64,000 bases of DNA from positions 40,699 to 104,698 of the forward strand of contig JAZROP010000043.1 in NCBI GenBank assembly GCA_045648785.1, read 5' to 3'. The DNA is from RGIG7450 sp045648785. GTDB lineage: Bacteria > Bacillota > Clostridia > RUG12999. The stretch's first letter is position 1. Each line of letters starts with the position of its first letter. The notes under the pieces are model-generated. The model was not told the DNA's origin. It ran no database searches and saw only the letters and a program-made list of their open reading frames with translations. Below are positions 17,495 through 25,887 of this stretch, piece by piece. The position numbers were made by a program, and so were the translations under genes.

Positions 17495-18040
17495 ATGGCA
17501 ACGGGCATTATGATAATGGGTTCTTCTGGTGCAGGAAAATCAACGCTTGGCGAACTTGTAGCAAAGGAATTAGGTTACACCTTTGTGGATATCGATGAGT
17601 ATATATGGCAGAAGGATACTGAGATCCCTTTTTCTGAAATGTATCCACGGTCTGAAAAGATTAGTCGCTTGATGGATGCTATATCGCAGTGTGAACACTT
17701 TGTAATGGCTGGTTCTATGGTTTCATTTCACGAACATTTTGACCCTTTTTTTGAGTTGGTTGTTCATTTACATACGGATGCACAAATCCGTGCGAAGCGT
17801 GTCCACGAGCGCGAATTGACGTGGTTTGGCAAACGCATTTTGGAAGGTGGAGATATGTATATTGAACACCAAAAATTCTTAAAAGATATCTCAGGGTACG
17901 ATTTTGGAATTGGTGGTTGTACATTGCAACAACATGAACTATGGCTAAAATCTTTGAAATGTAAAGTGATAAAATTAGATGGTGCAAATACTTTGAATGA
18001 AAATCTAAATAAAATAATTGAAGCATATAACAGCAGATAA
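17495..18040 (+). CDS. P-loop kinase, adenylate/shikimate-kinase-like
   Basis: A 181-residue protein with a Walker A loop GSSGAGKST (9-17), then LGYTFVDIDEYIW, resembling the NMP- or small-molecule-kinase substrate strand with an Asp pair. A LID-like Arg/Lys segment RAKRVHERELTWFGKRI lies at about residue 97. Such AAA/P-loop kinases phosphorylate small metabolites; the substrate cannot be told. It follows repeat A copy 3 with GAGGTG before the ATG, and a repeat B copy lies just after its stop, so the gene sits as a unit between two dispersed repeats. Confidence 0.75.
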   Translation: MATGIMIMGSSGAGKSTLGELVAKELGYTFVDIDEYIWQKDTEIPFSEMYPRSEKISRLMDAISQCEHFVMAGSMVSFHEHFDPFFELVVHLHTDAQIRAKRVHERELTWFGKRILEGGDMYIEHQKFLKDISGYDFGIGGCTLQQHELWLKSLKCKVIKLDGANTLNENLNKIIEAYNSR

Positions 18041-18062
18041 ATTTCAATTTATCTATATGTTC

Positions 18063-18119
18063 TTTTGTCATAACTTTATATGAACTACTACTGAAAAGGG
18101 TTTGCATCTAAACCTTATG
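18063..18119 (+). repeat. Repeat B, copy 1
   Basis: ACTTTATATGAACTACTACTG followed by AAAAGGGTTTGCATCTAAACC, closely matching the copy at 31885-31952 over about 50 bases. It lies directly after the P-loop kinase gene. Confidence 0.75.
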
Positions 18120-18155
18120 CATCGCAATGTCGAATTTTGTAAAATAAAAACATAA

Positions 18156-18848
18156 TCAGTGTGCAGATTTGTTTTGCCTTGTTTTCATTTTCTGCCAGCT
18201 GAGAAAGCCATAAATATCGTTGAAAAGAAACGCAATAAAGCACACTACTACAGAAATATATCGAACTTCATAGAAACTTGCCAATGCCCAAAGAAAGATT
18301 AGCACAATGTCATTGGCTGCATAAGCCAGAGCAAAGTATGGACTTCTACGGAATGTGAGATATACAGCGAGAAAGCTTGTTGTGACTGATATTGTGCTTG
18401 GAATAATATTTGCAGTGTTGAAATGTTCTAATATGAAGTAAAAGATGATTGTAATAATGATCGTAAGTGCACACATAAAAACATTTTCTTTTTCACTTAA
18501 AGAATTGACCTTAACTTCTGTTTTGTTTTCTTTGCATGGATTCTTAAGCCATGAGATAAGCGCAAAAATAGCCATAGGCATTGTCATACCAAGATAGGTT
18601 ATCATTTCGCCGTAATAGGCAAATGTGTATGAGATTATTCCGTAAAGTATGCTGAATATAATCATCAGGAATTGCCCGAAAGGATTCCCTTTGGCACTGA
18701 AAATAAGGGATGTGACACCAACAAGCGATGCACATAGTGTTATATAACTTTTTCTGTCGAAAACATAAAAAGCCACAATAATATGTATTGCAGAAGATAC
18801 CCATAATACAGTTTCAGTTCTTGAAAAATAAGGTTTTGATTTACTCAT
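18156..18848 (-). CDS. pnuC: PnuC-family nicotinamide riboside/vitamin transporter
   Basis: A 230-residue membrane protein with seven or more hydrophobic segments, including SLVGVTSLIFSAKGNPFGQF, a PnuC signature, and ISYTFAYYGEMITYLGMTMP. Late segment FALAYAANDIVLIFLWALAS carries the family's conserved Asn-Asp. PnuC proteins take up nicotinamide riboside by facilitated diffusion; relatives carry thiamine or riboflavin. I place the start at 18848, five bases after GGAGG, rather than further upstream, where a structured leader lies. Single-gene transcript with its own promoter at 18964-18992. Confidence 0.9.
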   Translation of the reverse strand: MSKSKPYFSRTETVLWVSSAIHIIVAFYVFDRKSYITLCASLVGVTSLIFSAKGNPFGQFLMIIFSILYGIISYTFAYYGEMITYLGMTMPMAIFALISWLKNPCKENKTEVKVNSLSEKENVFMCALTIIITIIFYFILEHFNTANIIPSTISVTTSFLAVYLTFRRSPYFALAYAANDIVLIFLWALASFYEVRYISVVVCFIAFLFNDIYGFLSWQKMKTRQNKSAH

Positions 18849-18858
18849 ATAAGCCTCC

Positions 18859-18955
18859 AAAAAAATAAACATTCGCAAGTATATCTTCAAAGACCTAACG
18901 ATATACAAACGAATGCCCAAAGCATCGACTACCCGGTGGCAGTTTAATTATTTAA
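18859..18955 (-). promoter_or_regulatory. Structured leader of pnuC, candidate riboswitch/attenuator
   Basis: Read on the minus strand, the leader first forms ACTGCC/GGTAGT, then CGATGC facing GCATTCG, and finally a long hairpin at 18915-18870: CATTCG/CGAATG outside and GTATATC/GATATAC inside, followed by TTTATTTTTTT and then GGAGG and the pnuC ATG. The CATTCG strand can pair either upstream or downstream, as in transcription-attenuating riboswitches. I do not recognise the ligand class. Confidence 0.6.
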
Positions 18956-18963
18956 TTTATTAC

Positions 18964-18992
18964 AGTGTAGCACATAATAAAGAAAATTGCAA
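18964..18992 (-). promoter_or_regulatory. Promoter of pnuC
   Basis: TTGCAA and TACACT on the minus strand, 17 bases apart, placing transcription start just before the structured leader. The rest of the gap to 19271 holds no gene I can support. Confidence 0.55.
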
Positions 18993-19218
18993 GAAATATT
19001 TCAGATTTATATTAGGATAATGGGAGTGTTCTATTATCTAAACGCAAGGTATGATTATTTAACATTGTATTTGTGAAGTCTCAAAATTTAATCAAATAGT
19101 TTGCCGATTTATAATATTTACATATACTATCGGAGCGGGAAAATCCAGTATTCTCGCGGGTTCTAATGGATTTTGTTCATAAAAACGAGAACAGAAAACA
19201 GTAAGTCTTATTATTCAC

Positions 19219-19245
19219 TGTTCTCCTAACTTGACAAAATCATAG
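19219..19245 (+). repeat. Repeat A, copy 4
   Basis: TGTTCTCCTAACTTGACA followed by AAATCATAG, matching copies 2 and 3. It contains a consensus TTGACA and lies 27 bases upstream of the SGNH hydrolase start. It begins within an inverted repeat GAGAACAG (19183-19195 region) / CTGTTCTC. Confidence 0.7.
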
Positions 19246-19271
19246 TTAAAAAATTTATTGGAAGGACGGAA

Positions 19272-19943
19272 ATGGAAATGAAGGTTTTATTTATCGGAAA
19301 CAGTTATACATATTTTAACGATATGCCAAAATTGTTTGAAAATCTTTCAAGAGAAAACGGAAAAGATGTTCAAGTTTTTTCTGTTACCTGCGGCGGGCAC
19401 AAACTGTGTGAATATGCCGGCGGCGATGACGAATATACAAGGCAAATTGATGAATTAATGAAAACACATTGGTTTGATGTTTGTTTTTTACAGGAGCATA
19501 GTCTTATGCCTATCACGAATTATGATTTGTTTATTCAGGGTTTGATGGGGCTTGTTGATAAACTTAAGCCGGTTGTAGGAAAATTTATTTTGTATGAAAC
19601 ATGGGGAAGGAAAAGCGGATGTCCAAAACTTGAAGAACTGGCAACCACCAATAAGGATATGACCTTCCGGCTTGCCGATGCGTATTACAACGCTTCGCAG
19701 GTGATAAATACACAGGTGTCCTATGTAGGTCTGAACTTTTATGATGTATATTCTCAAAAAACGGAAATGGAACTTTATAACGAAGACATGACGCACCCGT
19801 CTTATACAGGCAGTTGCCTTGCGGCGCTTACACATTATTATGCAGTTTTTTGTTCTTATCCCGAAAATACTGCAAGTATTTCTTTGACAGATACAGAAAA
19901 GGAAATACTGAAAAATACAGTAATAAAGAATTTATCGGTTTGA
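19272..19943 (+). CDS. SGNH/GDSL-like hydrolase
   Basis: The 223-residue protein opens with VLFIGNSYTYFNDMP, where GNSYT replaces the GDS block carrying the nucleophilic serine, as in the DUF4886-like branch. Block III appears as FLQEHS, and block V as DMTHPSYTGSCLAA with the catalytic Asp-x-x-His. No signal peptide, so it acts in the cytoplasm. These enzymes hydrolyse esters of carbohydrates or lipids; the substrate is unknown. It stands alone behind repeat A copy 4. Confidence 0.82.
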   Translation: MEMKVLFIGNSYTYFNDMPKLFENLSRENGKDVQVFSVTCGGHKLCEYAGGDDEYTRQIDELMKTHWFDVCFLQEHSLMPITNYDLFIQGLMGLVDKLKPVVGKFILYETWGRKSGCPKLEELATTNKDMTFRLADAYYNASQVINTQVSYVGLNFYDVYSQKTEMELYNEDMTHPSYTGSCLAALTHYYAVFCSYPENTASISLTDTEKEILKNTVIKNLSV

Positions 19944-19999
19944 TTTGATTGGTATAAGCTTTATAGTAAATAAAAAAATATATAGGAGGATTAAAAGAT

Positions 20000-21112
20000 A
20001 TGACTTCAATAGCATTTACAGGAGATATAGGTTTTTCGAGGTACTTTAAAGATCATTGGAACAAGGACTTTCTTGATGATAAGATCAAGGATTTTCTTGG
20101 GAGTTCAGACCATGTTGTTGCAAATGTTGAATCACCTTTGACCGATTCGGTAATAACCAGCAAGCTGTCAATAACGCATTCGACTACCCAAAATGCGTTC
20201 GAGTGGTTTAAGAATATTTCGGCAGACATCTGGGCAATTTCTAACAATCACATTATGGATTGCGGTGAAGTTGGCATGATGGATACAATTAATGCAGCTC
20301 AAAAAGCAGGAGCGGTTACCGTTGGTGCCGGAAGAAATATTGATGAGGCATCGAAATACATAACACTTGATTGCGAGGGTGGAATCGGAATTTTTGCCGT
20401 TACATACAAAAGAGCGGAGTTTATTCGTGCTACTGAAAATAATCCCGGTTGTGTTTTGTTTGATGAAACAGAAAAAATTAAGGAAGTTATAAAAGAAATT
20501 AAAAGTAAAAATAAGTGGTGCATAATTATTGCACATGGAGGAAACGAATTCTCCAATCTTCCAATGCCATATATGAGAAAACTCTATAAAAAGTTTTTAA
20601 GTTTCGGTGCAGATATCGTTGTAGGACATCATCCGCATGTGGTTCAGAATTATGAGAAAGTGGGAGATAAAATAATATTTTACTCGCTTGGTAATTTTGT
20701 TTTTGACACAGATTATCAAAGACAGCAAAAATATAGCGAATATGGTGTTTTGATCAAATTGAATTTTAAGAATGATTCATTTTCGTGGGATTACCTTGCT
20801 ACAAAAGTAAACCGAGAAATCCAGACAGTAGAAAGTGCACCAACACCTGTAATCTTTGACGAAGTAAGTGAAAGAGATTACAAATTACTCTGGCCTTTGG
20901 GAGCAGCAAAATTTATGTCGAATTTTATCGTGTCAGGAACATTTGTTACACCGGAGAAAAAAAATTACAGCCGTTATAAATGGTTTAATATACACAGAGA
21001 AAAGCTAGGACTAAAAGGTGCCCTCTGTTTGTATTGGGGAAAGTATGTCTCAAAACTCTCTTTCTGGAAGTTTGCAGACAAAAATCTTCGCGAGTATATT
21101 GAACAAAAATAA
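20000..21112 (+). CDS. CapA-family metallophosphatase-like protein
   Basis: A 370-residue member of the CapA/PgsA fold (calcineurin-like). Motifs: IAFTGDIGFSRYF, VVANVESPLTD, WAISNNHIMDCGEVGM, IAHGGNEF and VVGHHPHVVQNYEKV, all metal-site elements, then FYSLGNFVFD. Family members act in poly-gamma-glutamate or other envelope polymer metabolism. There is no signal peptide and no capB/capC nearby, so polymer synthesis is not supported. A C-terminal extension of about 80 residues ends in a basic segment. TAGGAGG precedes the ATG. Confidence 0.85.
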   Translation: MTSIAFTGDIGFSRYFKDHWNKDFLDDKIKDFLGSSDHVVANVESPLTDSVITSKLSITHSTTQNAFEWFKNISADIWAISNNHIMDCGEVGMMDTINAAQKAGAVTVGAGRNIDEASKYITLDCEGGIGIFAVTYKRAEFIRATENNPGCVLFDETEKIKEVIKEIKSKNKWCIIIAHGGNEFSNLPMPYMRKLYKKFLSFGADIVVGHHPHVVQNYEKVGDKIIFYSLGNFVFDTDYQRQQKYSEYGVLIKLNFKNDSFSWDYLATKVNREIQTVESAPTPVIFDEVSERDYKLLWPLGAAKFMSNFIVSGTFVTPEKKNYSRYKWFNIHREKLGLKGALCLYWGKYVSKLSFWKFADKNLREYIEQK

Positions 21113-21144
21113 ATTTTGCGTGTTTCAAATGACAGAAATTCTTG

Positions 21145-21178
21145 TTCTACACCGGACACGATCCTAACCGGTGTAGAA
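21145..21178. terminator. Perfect 11-base inverted repeat after capA-like gene
   Basis: TTCTACACCGG / CCGGTGTAGAA with a 12-base loop. It has no T tract on the plus strand, so it may be a weak terminator, an RNA end-protecting hairpin, or an operator. Confidence 0.5.
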
Positions 21179-21222
21179 AATATTGATTTGAAAAATTTAG
21201 GATTCCGAAAATCTGCAAGAGA

Positions 21223-21240
21223 ATGTTAAAACATTAACAA
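21223..21240 (+). promoter_or_regulatory. Rex-type redox operator before the fumarate/Hdr/Flx operon
   Basis: ATGTTAAAACATTAACAA matches the Rex consensus TTGTTAANNNNTTAACAA at every defined base except the first. Rex is a repressor released from DNA when NADH is high relative to NAD+. The site lies about 80 bases before fumC. No regulator gene is in the window. Confidence 0.7.
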
Positions 21241-21242
21241 AG

Positions 21243-21284
21243 CCGTGAGGATAATCACCGAACAGGTGAGTGCTTATCTTATGG
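21243..21284 (+). promoter_or_regulatory. Stem-loop in fumC leader
   Basis: TCACC/GGTGA closes over GAACA, extended outward by GATAA/TTATC with a four-base bulge and then partly by CCGTGAG/TTATGG. No T tract follows, so it is not a terminator. Its role is unknown. Confidence 0.4.
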
Positions 21285-21318
21285 TAATTTTAAAAAATAT
21301 AGAAAAGGGATGAAAAAA

Positions 21319-22695
21319 ATGGAATATCGTATTGAACACGATTCAATGGGTGAGGTAAAGGTTCCGGCTGACAAGCTATGGGCTGCTCAGACACAAAGAA
21401 GTCATGAAAATTTTGAAATTGGTGTAGGTATTGAAACAATGCCTTCGGAGATCATACACGCTTTTGGTGTTTTGAAGAAAGCCGCAGCTATAACAAACAA
21501 TGTTTTAAGGCCTGAGAAAATGACTAAAGAAAAGCTTGGGGCTATAAAAGACGCTTGTGATGAAATTATGGAAGGTAAGCTTTTAGATAATTTCCCTCTT
21601 GTTGTGTGGCAGACAGGCTCAGGCACGCAGTCCAATATGAATGCCAACGAGGTTATCGCAAACAGAGGAAATCAGATTCTGGGTACAAAATTGCTTCACC
21701 CAAATGACGATGTTAATATGAGTCAGTCCTCCAACGACACATTTCCGACTGCAATGCATATTGCTGCAGTAGTGATTTTAGAGGATAAGCTTATCCCCGC
21801 TGTTCAAAGTTTAATAGATACCTTCAAAAGACTTGAAGAGGAGAACAAGGGTATCGTAAAGAGTGGCAGAACCCATCTTCAGGATGCTACTCCTATTACC
21901 TTCAGTCAGGAAATCAGCGGATGGCGTTCAAGCCTTGAAAAGGATGTTGAGCTTATAAAGCGTTCTTTAGAGCCTTTGTATGAGCTTGCCCTCGGCGGTA
22001 CTGCAGTGGGAACAGGTCTTAATGCTCCTGCTTCATTCTCTGAAACCGTTGCCGAAGAAATCGGTAAAATCACAAACAAACCTTTCGTAACTGCTTCAAA
22101 CAAATTCCATGCACTTACTTCAAAGGATGAGCTTGTATTTGCCCACGGTGCAATTAAAGCTCTGGCTTGCGATATGATGAAGATTGCAAATGACGTTCGC
22201 TGGCTTGCATCGGGCCCCAGAGATGGTCTTGGCGAAATCTTTATCCCTGAAAACGAACCCGGCTCATCAATTATGCCGGGCAAGGTTAACCCCACTCAGT
22301 GTGAAGCGGTAACAATGGTTTCAGTTCAGGTAATGGGTAATGATGTTGCAGTTGGTCTGGCAGCTTCACAGGGAAACTTTGAGCTTAATGTATTTATGCC
22401 TGTATGTGCATACAATTTTTTACAATCAGCAAGACTTATGGCTGAAGCTATTTTATCATTCAATAAAAACTGTGCGGTTGGTATTGTGGCTAACAAAGAA
22501 AAGATGCACCATAATTTACATAATTCTCTGATGCTTGTTACTGCTCTTAATCCCTATATCGGATATGAAAATGCAGCGAAAACAGCAAAAAAGGCATTCA
22601 AAGACAATATATCACTTAAGGAAGCTTGCGTTGAACTTGGATTTTTGACTGCTGAAAAGTTTGATGAGGTATTTCATCCTGAAGAAATGGTTTAA
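21319..22695 (+). CDS. fumC: Fumarate hydratase class II
   Basis: FumC interconverts malate and fumarate without an Fe-S cluster. The 458-residue product has SGTQSNMNANEVIANR, the catalytic loop GSSIMPGKVNPTQCE and GRTHLQDATPITFSQE. I place the start at the ATG at 21319, nine bases after AAAGGG; the ATG at 21310 overlaps that site. It opens a ten-gene operon ending with a fumarate reductase, so it most likely runs malate to fumarate to feed the reductase. The oxygen-stable class II form in an anaerobe is noteworthy but not rare. Aspartase (AspA) is a close relative; the fumarase pattern fits better. Confidence 0.9.
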   Translation: MEYRIEHDSMGEVKVPADKLWAAQTQRSHENFEIGVGIETMPSEIIHAFGVLKKAAAITNNVLRPEKMTKEKLGAIKDACDEIMEGKLLDNFPLVVWQTGSGTQSNMNANEVIANRGNQILGTKLLHPNDDVNMSQSSNDTFPTAMHIAAVVILEDKLIPAVQSLIDTFKRLEEENKGIVKSGRTHLQDATPITFSQEISGWRSSLEKDVELIKRSLEPLYELALGGTAVGTGLNAPASFSETVAEEIGKITNKPFVTASNKFHALTSKDELVFAHGAIKALACDMMKIANDVRWLASGPRDGLGEIFIPENEPGSSIMPGKVNPTQCEAVTMVSVQVMGNDVAVGLAASQGNFELNVFMPVCAYNFLQSARLMAEAILSFNKNCAVGIVANKEKMHHNLHNSLMLVTALNPYIGYENAAKTAKKAFKDNISLKEACVELGFLTAEKFDEVFHPEEMV

Positions 22696-22707
22696 GAGGT
22701 GTGAATA

Positions 22708-23499
22708 ATGAAGGTTAGTTATTTTCCAGGATGTACCCTGAAAAACAAAGCTCGCGACCTTGATTTGTATGCGTACAAATCAGCAGAGGCTCTGGGGATT
22801 ACTCTCGAAGAAATTGAAAACTGGCAATGCTGCGGTGGTGTGTTTACAACTGCAAAAAATGAGGTTGCAACAAAGCTTTCCTCTGTCCGTGCACTTAAAG
22901 AGGCTTCCTCTCTGGAGCAGCCTCTTGTAACTGTTTGCTCAGCATGTCACAACGTTATAAAGCAAACAAACCATGCTATGCAAAATGATAAGGAGTTTGC
23001 CGATAAGGTAAACCGTTACATGGCAGAGGATGGAGGATATTATGGCGAAGCTGAGGTTTATCACTATCTTGAAATGCTCCGTGACAAAGTTGGGTTTGAT
23101 GAACTAAAGAAAAAGGTAGTAAAGCCCCTTACCGGCAAAAAGATTGCGGCATATTACGGATGTCTTTTATTAAGACCCGGAAGCGTTATGAAAATGGACG
23201 ATCCTGAAAATCCCAGGATTATAGAGGACTTTATAAAAGCACTTGGTGCGGAGCCAGTAATCTACGCTATGCGTAATGAATGCTGTGGCGGATACATAAG
23301 CGTTGAAAGTCCTGAGCTTGCCAAAAAGAAATGTGACGCAGTAGTGAGGAATGCAGAGGATAAAGGTGCTGAAATGATTATCACAGCTTGCCCCCTTTGT
23401 AAATATAATCTTGTAAAGAACGGTGCAGATATTCCCGTTGTGTATTTTACTGAGCTTTTAGCTGAGGCTCTTGGAGTAAAGGAGGATACAAATGAATAA
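22708..23499 (+). CDS. hdrB: Heterodisulfide reductase subunit B-like (two CCG domains)
   Basis: A 263-residue protein with two complete CCG repeats: Cys9, Cys41-Cys42, Cys77 and Cys80, then Cys152, Cys192-Cys193, Cys228 and Cys231. In methanogen HdrB each repeat binds a non-cubane [4Fe-4S] cluster that opens a disulfide. Every ligand cysteine is present, so the protein can be active. Clostridia lack coenzymes M and B, so the acceptor is not the methanogen disulfide. It begins 12 bases after fumC and overlaps hdrC by eight bases. Confidence 0.92.
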   Translation: MKVSYFPGCTLKNKARDLDLYAYKSAEALGITLEEIENWQCCGGVFTTAKNEVATKLSSVRALKEASSLEQPLVTVCSACHNVIKQTNHAMQNDKEFADKVNRYMAEDGGYYGEAEVYHYLEMLRDKVGFDELKKKVVKPLTGKKIAAYYGCLLLRPGSVMKMDDPENPRIIEDFIKALGAEPVIYAMRNECCGGYISVESPELAKKKCDAVVRNAEDKGAEMIITACPLCKYNLVKNGADIPVVYFTELLAEALGVKEDTNE

Positions 23500-23878
23500 T
23501 CAGTATCTTCGTGATGAATTAATCCGTCAAAGCGGAGTTAATCCTAAAAAATGTATGAAATGCGGAAAATGCTCTGGGACCTGCCCTGCTTATGACGAGA
23601 TGGAATACCATCCCCATCAGTTTGTAAGCATGGTTGAGTCAGGAGACATAGCCCCGCTTTTAAATTCAGAATCACTTTATAAATGCTTGTCTTGTTTTGC
23701 TTGTATTGACAGATGCCCAAGAGGTGTTGAGCCTGCTAAATTAGTTGAAGCAGTGCGTCTTTCAGTAATCAGAAAACAAGGCGAAAACAGAATGACTGCA
23801 AATGATGTTCCGGCTCTTTTAGATGAAGATGTTCCGCAGCAATTATTAGTCAGTGCATTCAGAAAATACAGCAAGTAA
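23492..23878 (+). CDS. hdrC: Heterodisulfide reductase subunit C-like
   Basis: A 128-residue soluble ferredoxin-type subunit with two [4Fe-4S] motifs: Cys21, 24, 27, 31 and Cys65, 68, 71, 75. HdrC passes electrons from HdrA to HdrB. Length and arrangement match the soluble HdrC of HdrABC complexes, with no membrane helices as would be found in HdrE-linked types. It overlaps hdrB and is 14 bases before hdrA, with AAGGAGG in the gap. Confidence 0.92.
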   Translation: MNNQYLRDELIRQSGVNPKKCMKCGKCSGTCPAYDEMEYHPHQFVSMVESGDIAPLLNSESLYKCLSCFACIDRCPRGVEPAKLVEAVRLSVIRKQGENRMTANDVPALLDEDVPQQLLVSAFRKYSK

Positions 23879-23892
23879 GGAGGAAAGGACAA

Positions 23893-25887
23893 ATGCAAAG
23901 AGTTGGCGTTTTTGTATGTTGGTGCGGCAGTAATATTGCAGGTACAGTTGATGTACAGGCAGTATCAGAAGCCTTGAAAAACGAACCCGGTGTCGTCTTT
24001 TCCACCAATTATCAATATATGTGTTCTCAGGCAGGACAGGATATGATTCGCGAGGCGGTAAAGGAGCATAACCTTACCGGTATTGTTGTTTGCTCCTGCT
24101 CGCCCCGTATGCACGAGGCAACCTTCAGGAAAACTGCGGCCGCTGCAGGCATAAATCCTTATATGGTTGAAATTGCAAACATAAGAGAGCAGTGTTCATG
24201 GGTGCATAAGGATATGCAGGTAGGAACAGAAAAAGCTATTATTTTAGGTAAAGCGGCTATTGCAAAGGTTAACCTTAATACGCCCCTTACTCCGGGCGAA
24301 TCGCCGGTTACCAAAAGAGCCCTTGTTATCGGCGGCGGTATTGCAGGTATTCAGACTGCACTTGATATTGCTGATGCAGGTTTCCCTGTTGATATCGTTG
24401 AAACAAAGCCTACAATAGGCGGAAAAATGGCACAGCTTGATAAAACATTCCCCACGCTTGACTGTGCGGCTTGTATTTTAACCCCCAAAATGGTGGATGT
24501 TGCTCAAAATGAAAATATACGTATTTTCTCTTATAGTGAGGTATCAGAGATTAAAGGCTTTGTAGGTAATTTTGATGTTACCATTAAGAAAAATGCCCGT
24601 TATGTAAAGGAAGATATCTGTACAGGCTGCGGTGCTTGTGTTGAAAAATGCCCTATGAAGAAGGTTCCTAATGAGTTTAACCTCGGTATGGACAACAGAA
24701 GTGCAATATACATTCCCTTTGCACAAGCAGTTCCAAAGGTTGCTACAATTGACCCAGGTGCCTGCAATATGCTTAAAAACGGTAAATGCGGTCTTTGTGC
24801 AAGGGTTTGTGCGGCAGGTGCTATTGATTATACACAAAAAGACGAATATATTAATGAAAAATACGGTGCTATTGTTGTGGCAACAGGCTTTAATCCAATC
24901 AGTATGGATAAGTTTGATGAGTTTGCTTATAACCAGTCTAAAGACGTTATCACATCTTTGGAATTTGAACGTCTTACAAATGCGGCAGGTCCTACTCAAG
25001 GTCATCTTGAAAGACCTTCCGACGGAAAATCACCCAAAACGATTGTGTTCGTTCAGTGTGTAGGCTCAAGATGTGATGCCTGTGCTGAAAAGGGTAAAGA
25101 ATATTGCTCGAAAATTTGCTGTATGTACACAGCAAAGCACGCAATGCTCACAAGAGATAAATACCCCGATACAGAGGTTTATGTATTCTACATAGATGTA
25201 AGAACTCCTGGCAAGAACTTTGATGAGTTTTACCGCCGTGCAGTCGAGGAATTCGGTGTAAAATATGTTAAGGGTATGGTTGGCAAGGTTACTCCCGAGG
25301 GAGATAGGCTGAAGGTTCAGGCTTCAGACCTTATCTCAAATAAACAGCTTCATATTAATGCAGACCTTGTTGTATTGGCGGCGGCTATCGAGCCAGATAG
25401 ATCAGCCAGACCTTTAGCTACAATGCTTACAGCAAGTATGGATACAAACGACTTCTTCACAGAAGCTCATCCAAAGCTTCGACCTGTGGAAAGCCCCACA
25501 GCAGGTGTATTCCTGTCAGGTGCTTGTCAGGGACCTAAAGATATTCCCGAAACAGTTTCTCAGGCAGGGGCTGCGGCATCAAAGGTTATCGGACTTTTAG
25601 CTAAAGATAAATTAACCGGAAATCCTTGTGTTGCACATTCCAATGAGCTTATGTGTAACGGTTGTTCTTCTTGTGAAAGGGTTTGTCCCTACGGTGCTAT
25701 TACTTATGAAGATAAAGAATTCCGTATGCCCGACAGAACAACAAAGGTAAGACGTGTTGCAAAGGTTAATCCTGCAGTTTGTCAGGGCTGCGGTGCTTGC
25801 ACAGTTGCCTGCCCGTCAGGTGCTATGGACCTTAAAGGTTTTGCAAGCAATCAGATTATGGCGGAGGTGGACGCTATATGCAAGTAA
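23893..25887 (+). CDS. hdrA: Heterodisulfide reductase subunit A-like, bifurcating flavoprotein
   Basis: HdrA carries the FAD at which electrons are split. The 664-residue protein starts with the Cys-containing HdrA N-terminal domain (VGVFVCWCGSNIAG), has a dinucleotide loop GGGIAG at 147-152, the TLDCAACILTPKM segment (Cys191, Cys194), one [4Fe-4S] motif at Cys243-253, a further group at Cys291-306, and two ferredoxin motifs in the last 75 residues (CNGCSSCERVCP, CQGCGACTVACP). Length equals typical HdrA. Its last ten bases overlap the flxD/mvhD gene. HdrA in this context would receive electrons from the Flx module. Confidence 0.94.
   Translation: MQRVGVFVCWCGSNIAGTVDVQAVSEALKNEPGVVFSTNYQYMCSQAGQDMIREAVKEHNLTGIVVCSCSPRMHEATFRKTAAAAGINPYMVEIANIREQCSWVHKDMQVGTEKAIILGKAAIAKVNLNTPLTPGESPVTKRALVIGGGIAGIQTALDIADAGFPVDIVETKPTIGGKMAQLDKTFPTLDCAACILTPKMVDVAQNENIRIFSYSEVSEIKGFVGNFDVTIKKNARYVKEDICTGCGACVEKCPMKKVPNEFNLGMDNRSAIYIPFAQAVPKVATIDPGACNMLKNGKCGLCARVCAAGAIDYTQKDEYINEKYGAIVVATGFNPISMDKFDEFAYNQSKDVITSLEFERLTNAAGPTQGHLERPSDGKSPKTIVFVQCVGSRCDACAEKGKEYCSKICCMYTAKHAMLTRDKYPDTEVYVFYIDVRTPGKNFDEFYRRAVEEFGVKYVKGMVGKVTPEGDRLKVQASDLISNKQLHINADLVVLAAAIEPDRSARPLATMLTASMDTNDFFTEAHPKLRPVESPTAGVFLSGACQGPKDIPETVSQAGAAASKVIGLLAKDKLTGNPCVAHSNELMCNGCSSCERVCPYGAITYEDKEFRMPDRTTKVRRVAKVNPAVCQGCGACTVACPSGAMDLKGFASNQIMAEVDAICK

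Noticed and set aside
20000..21112. Poly-gamma-glutamate capsule locus
   Set aside because: Only a CapA-like protein is present; CapB/CapC ligase genes and a signal peptide are missing.
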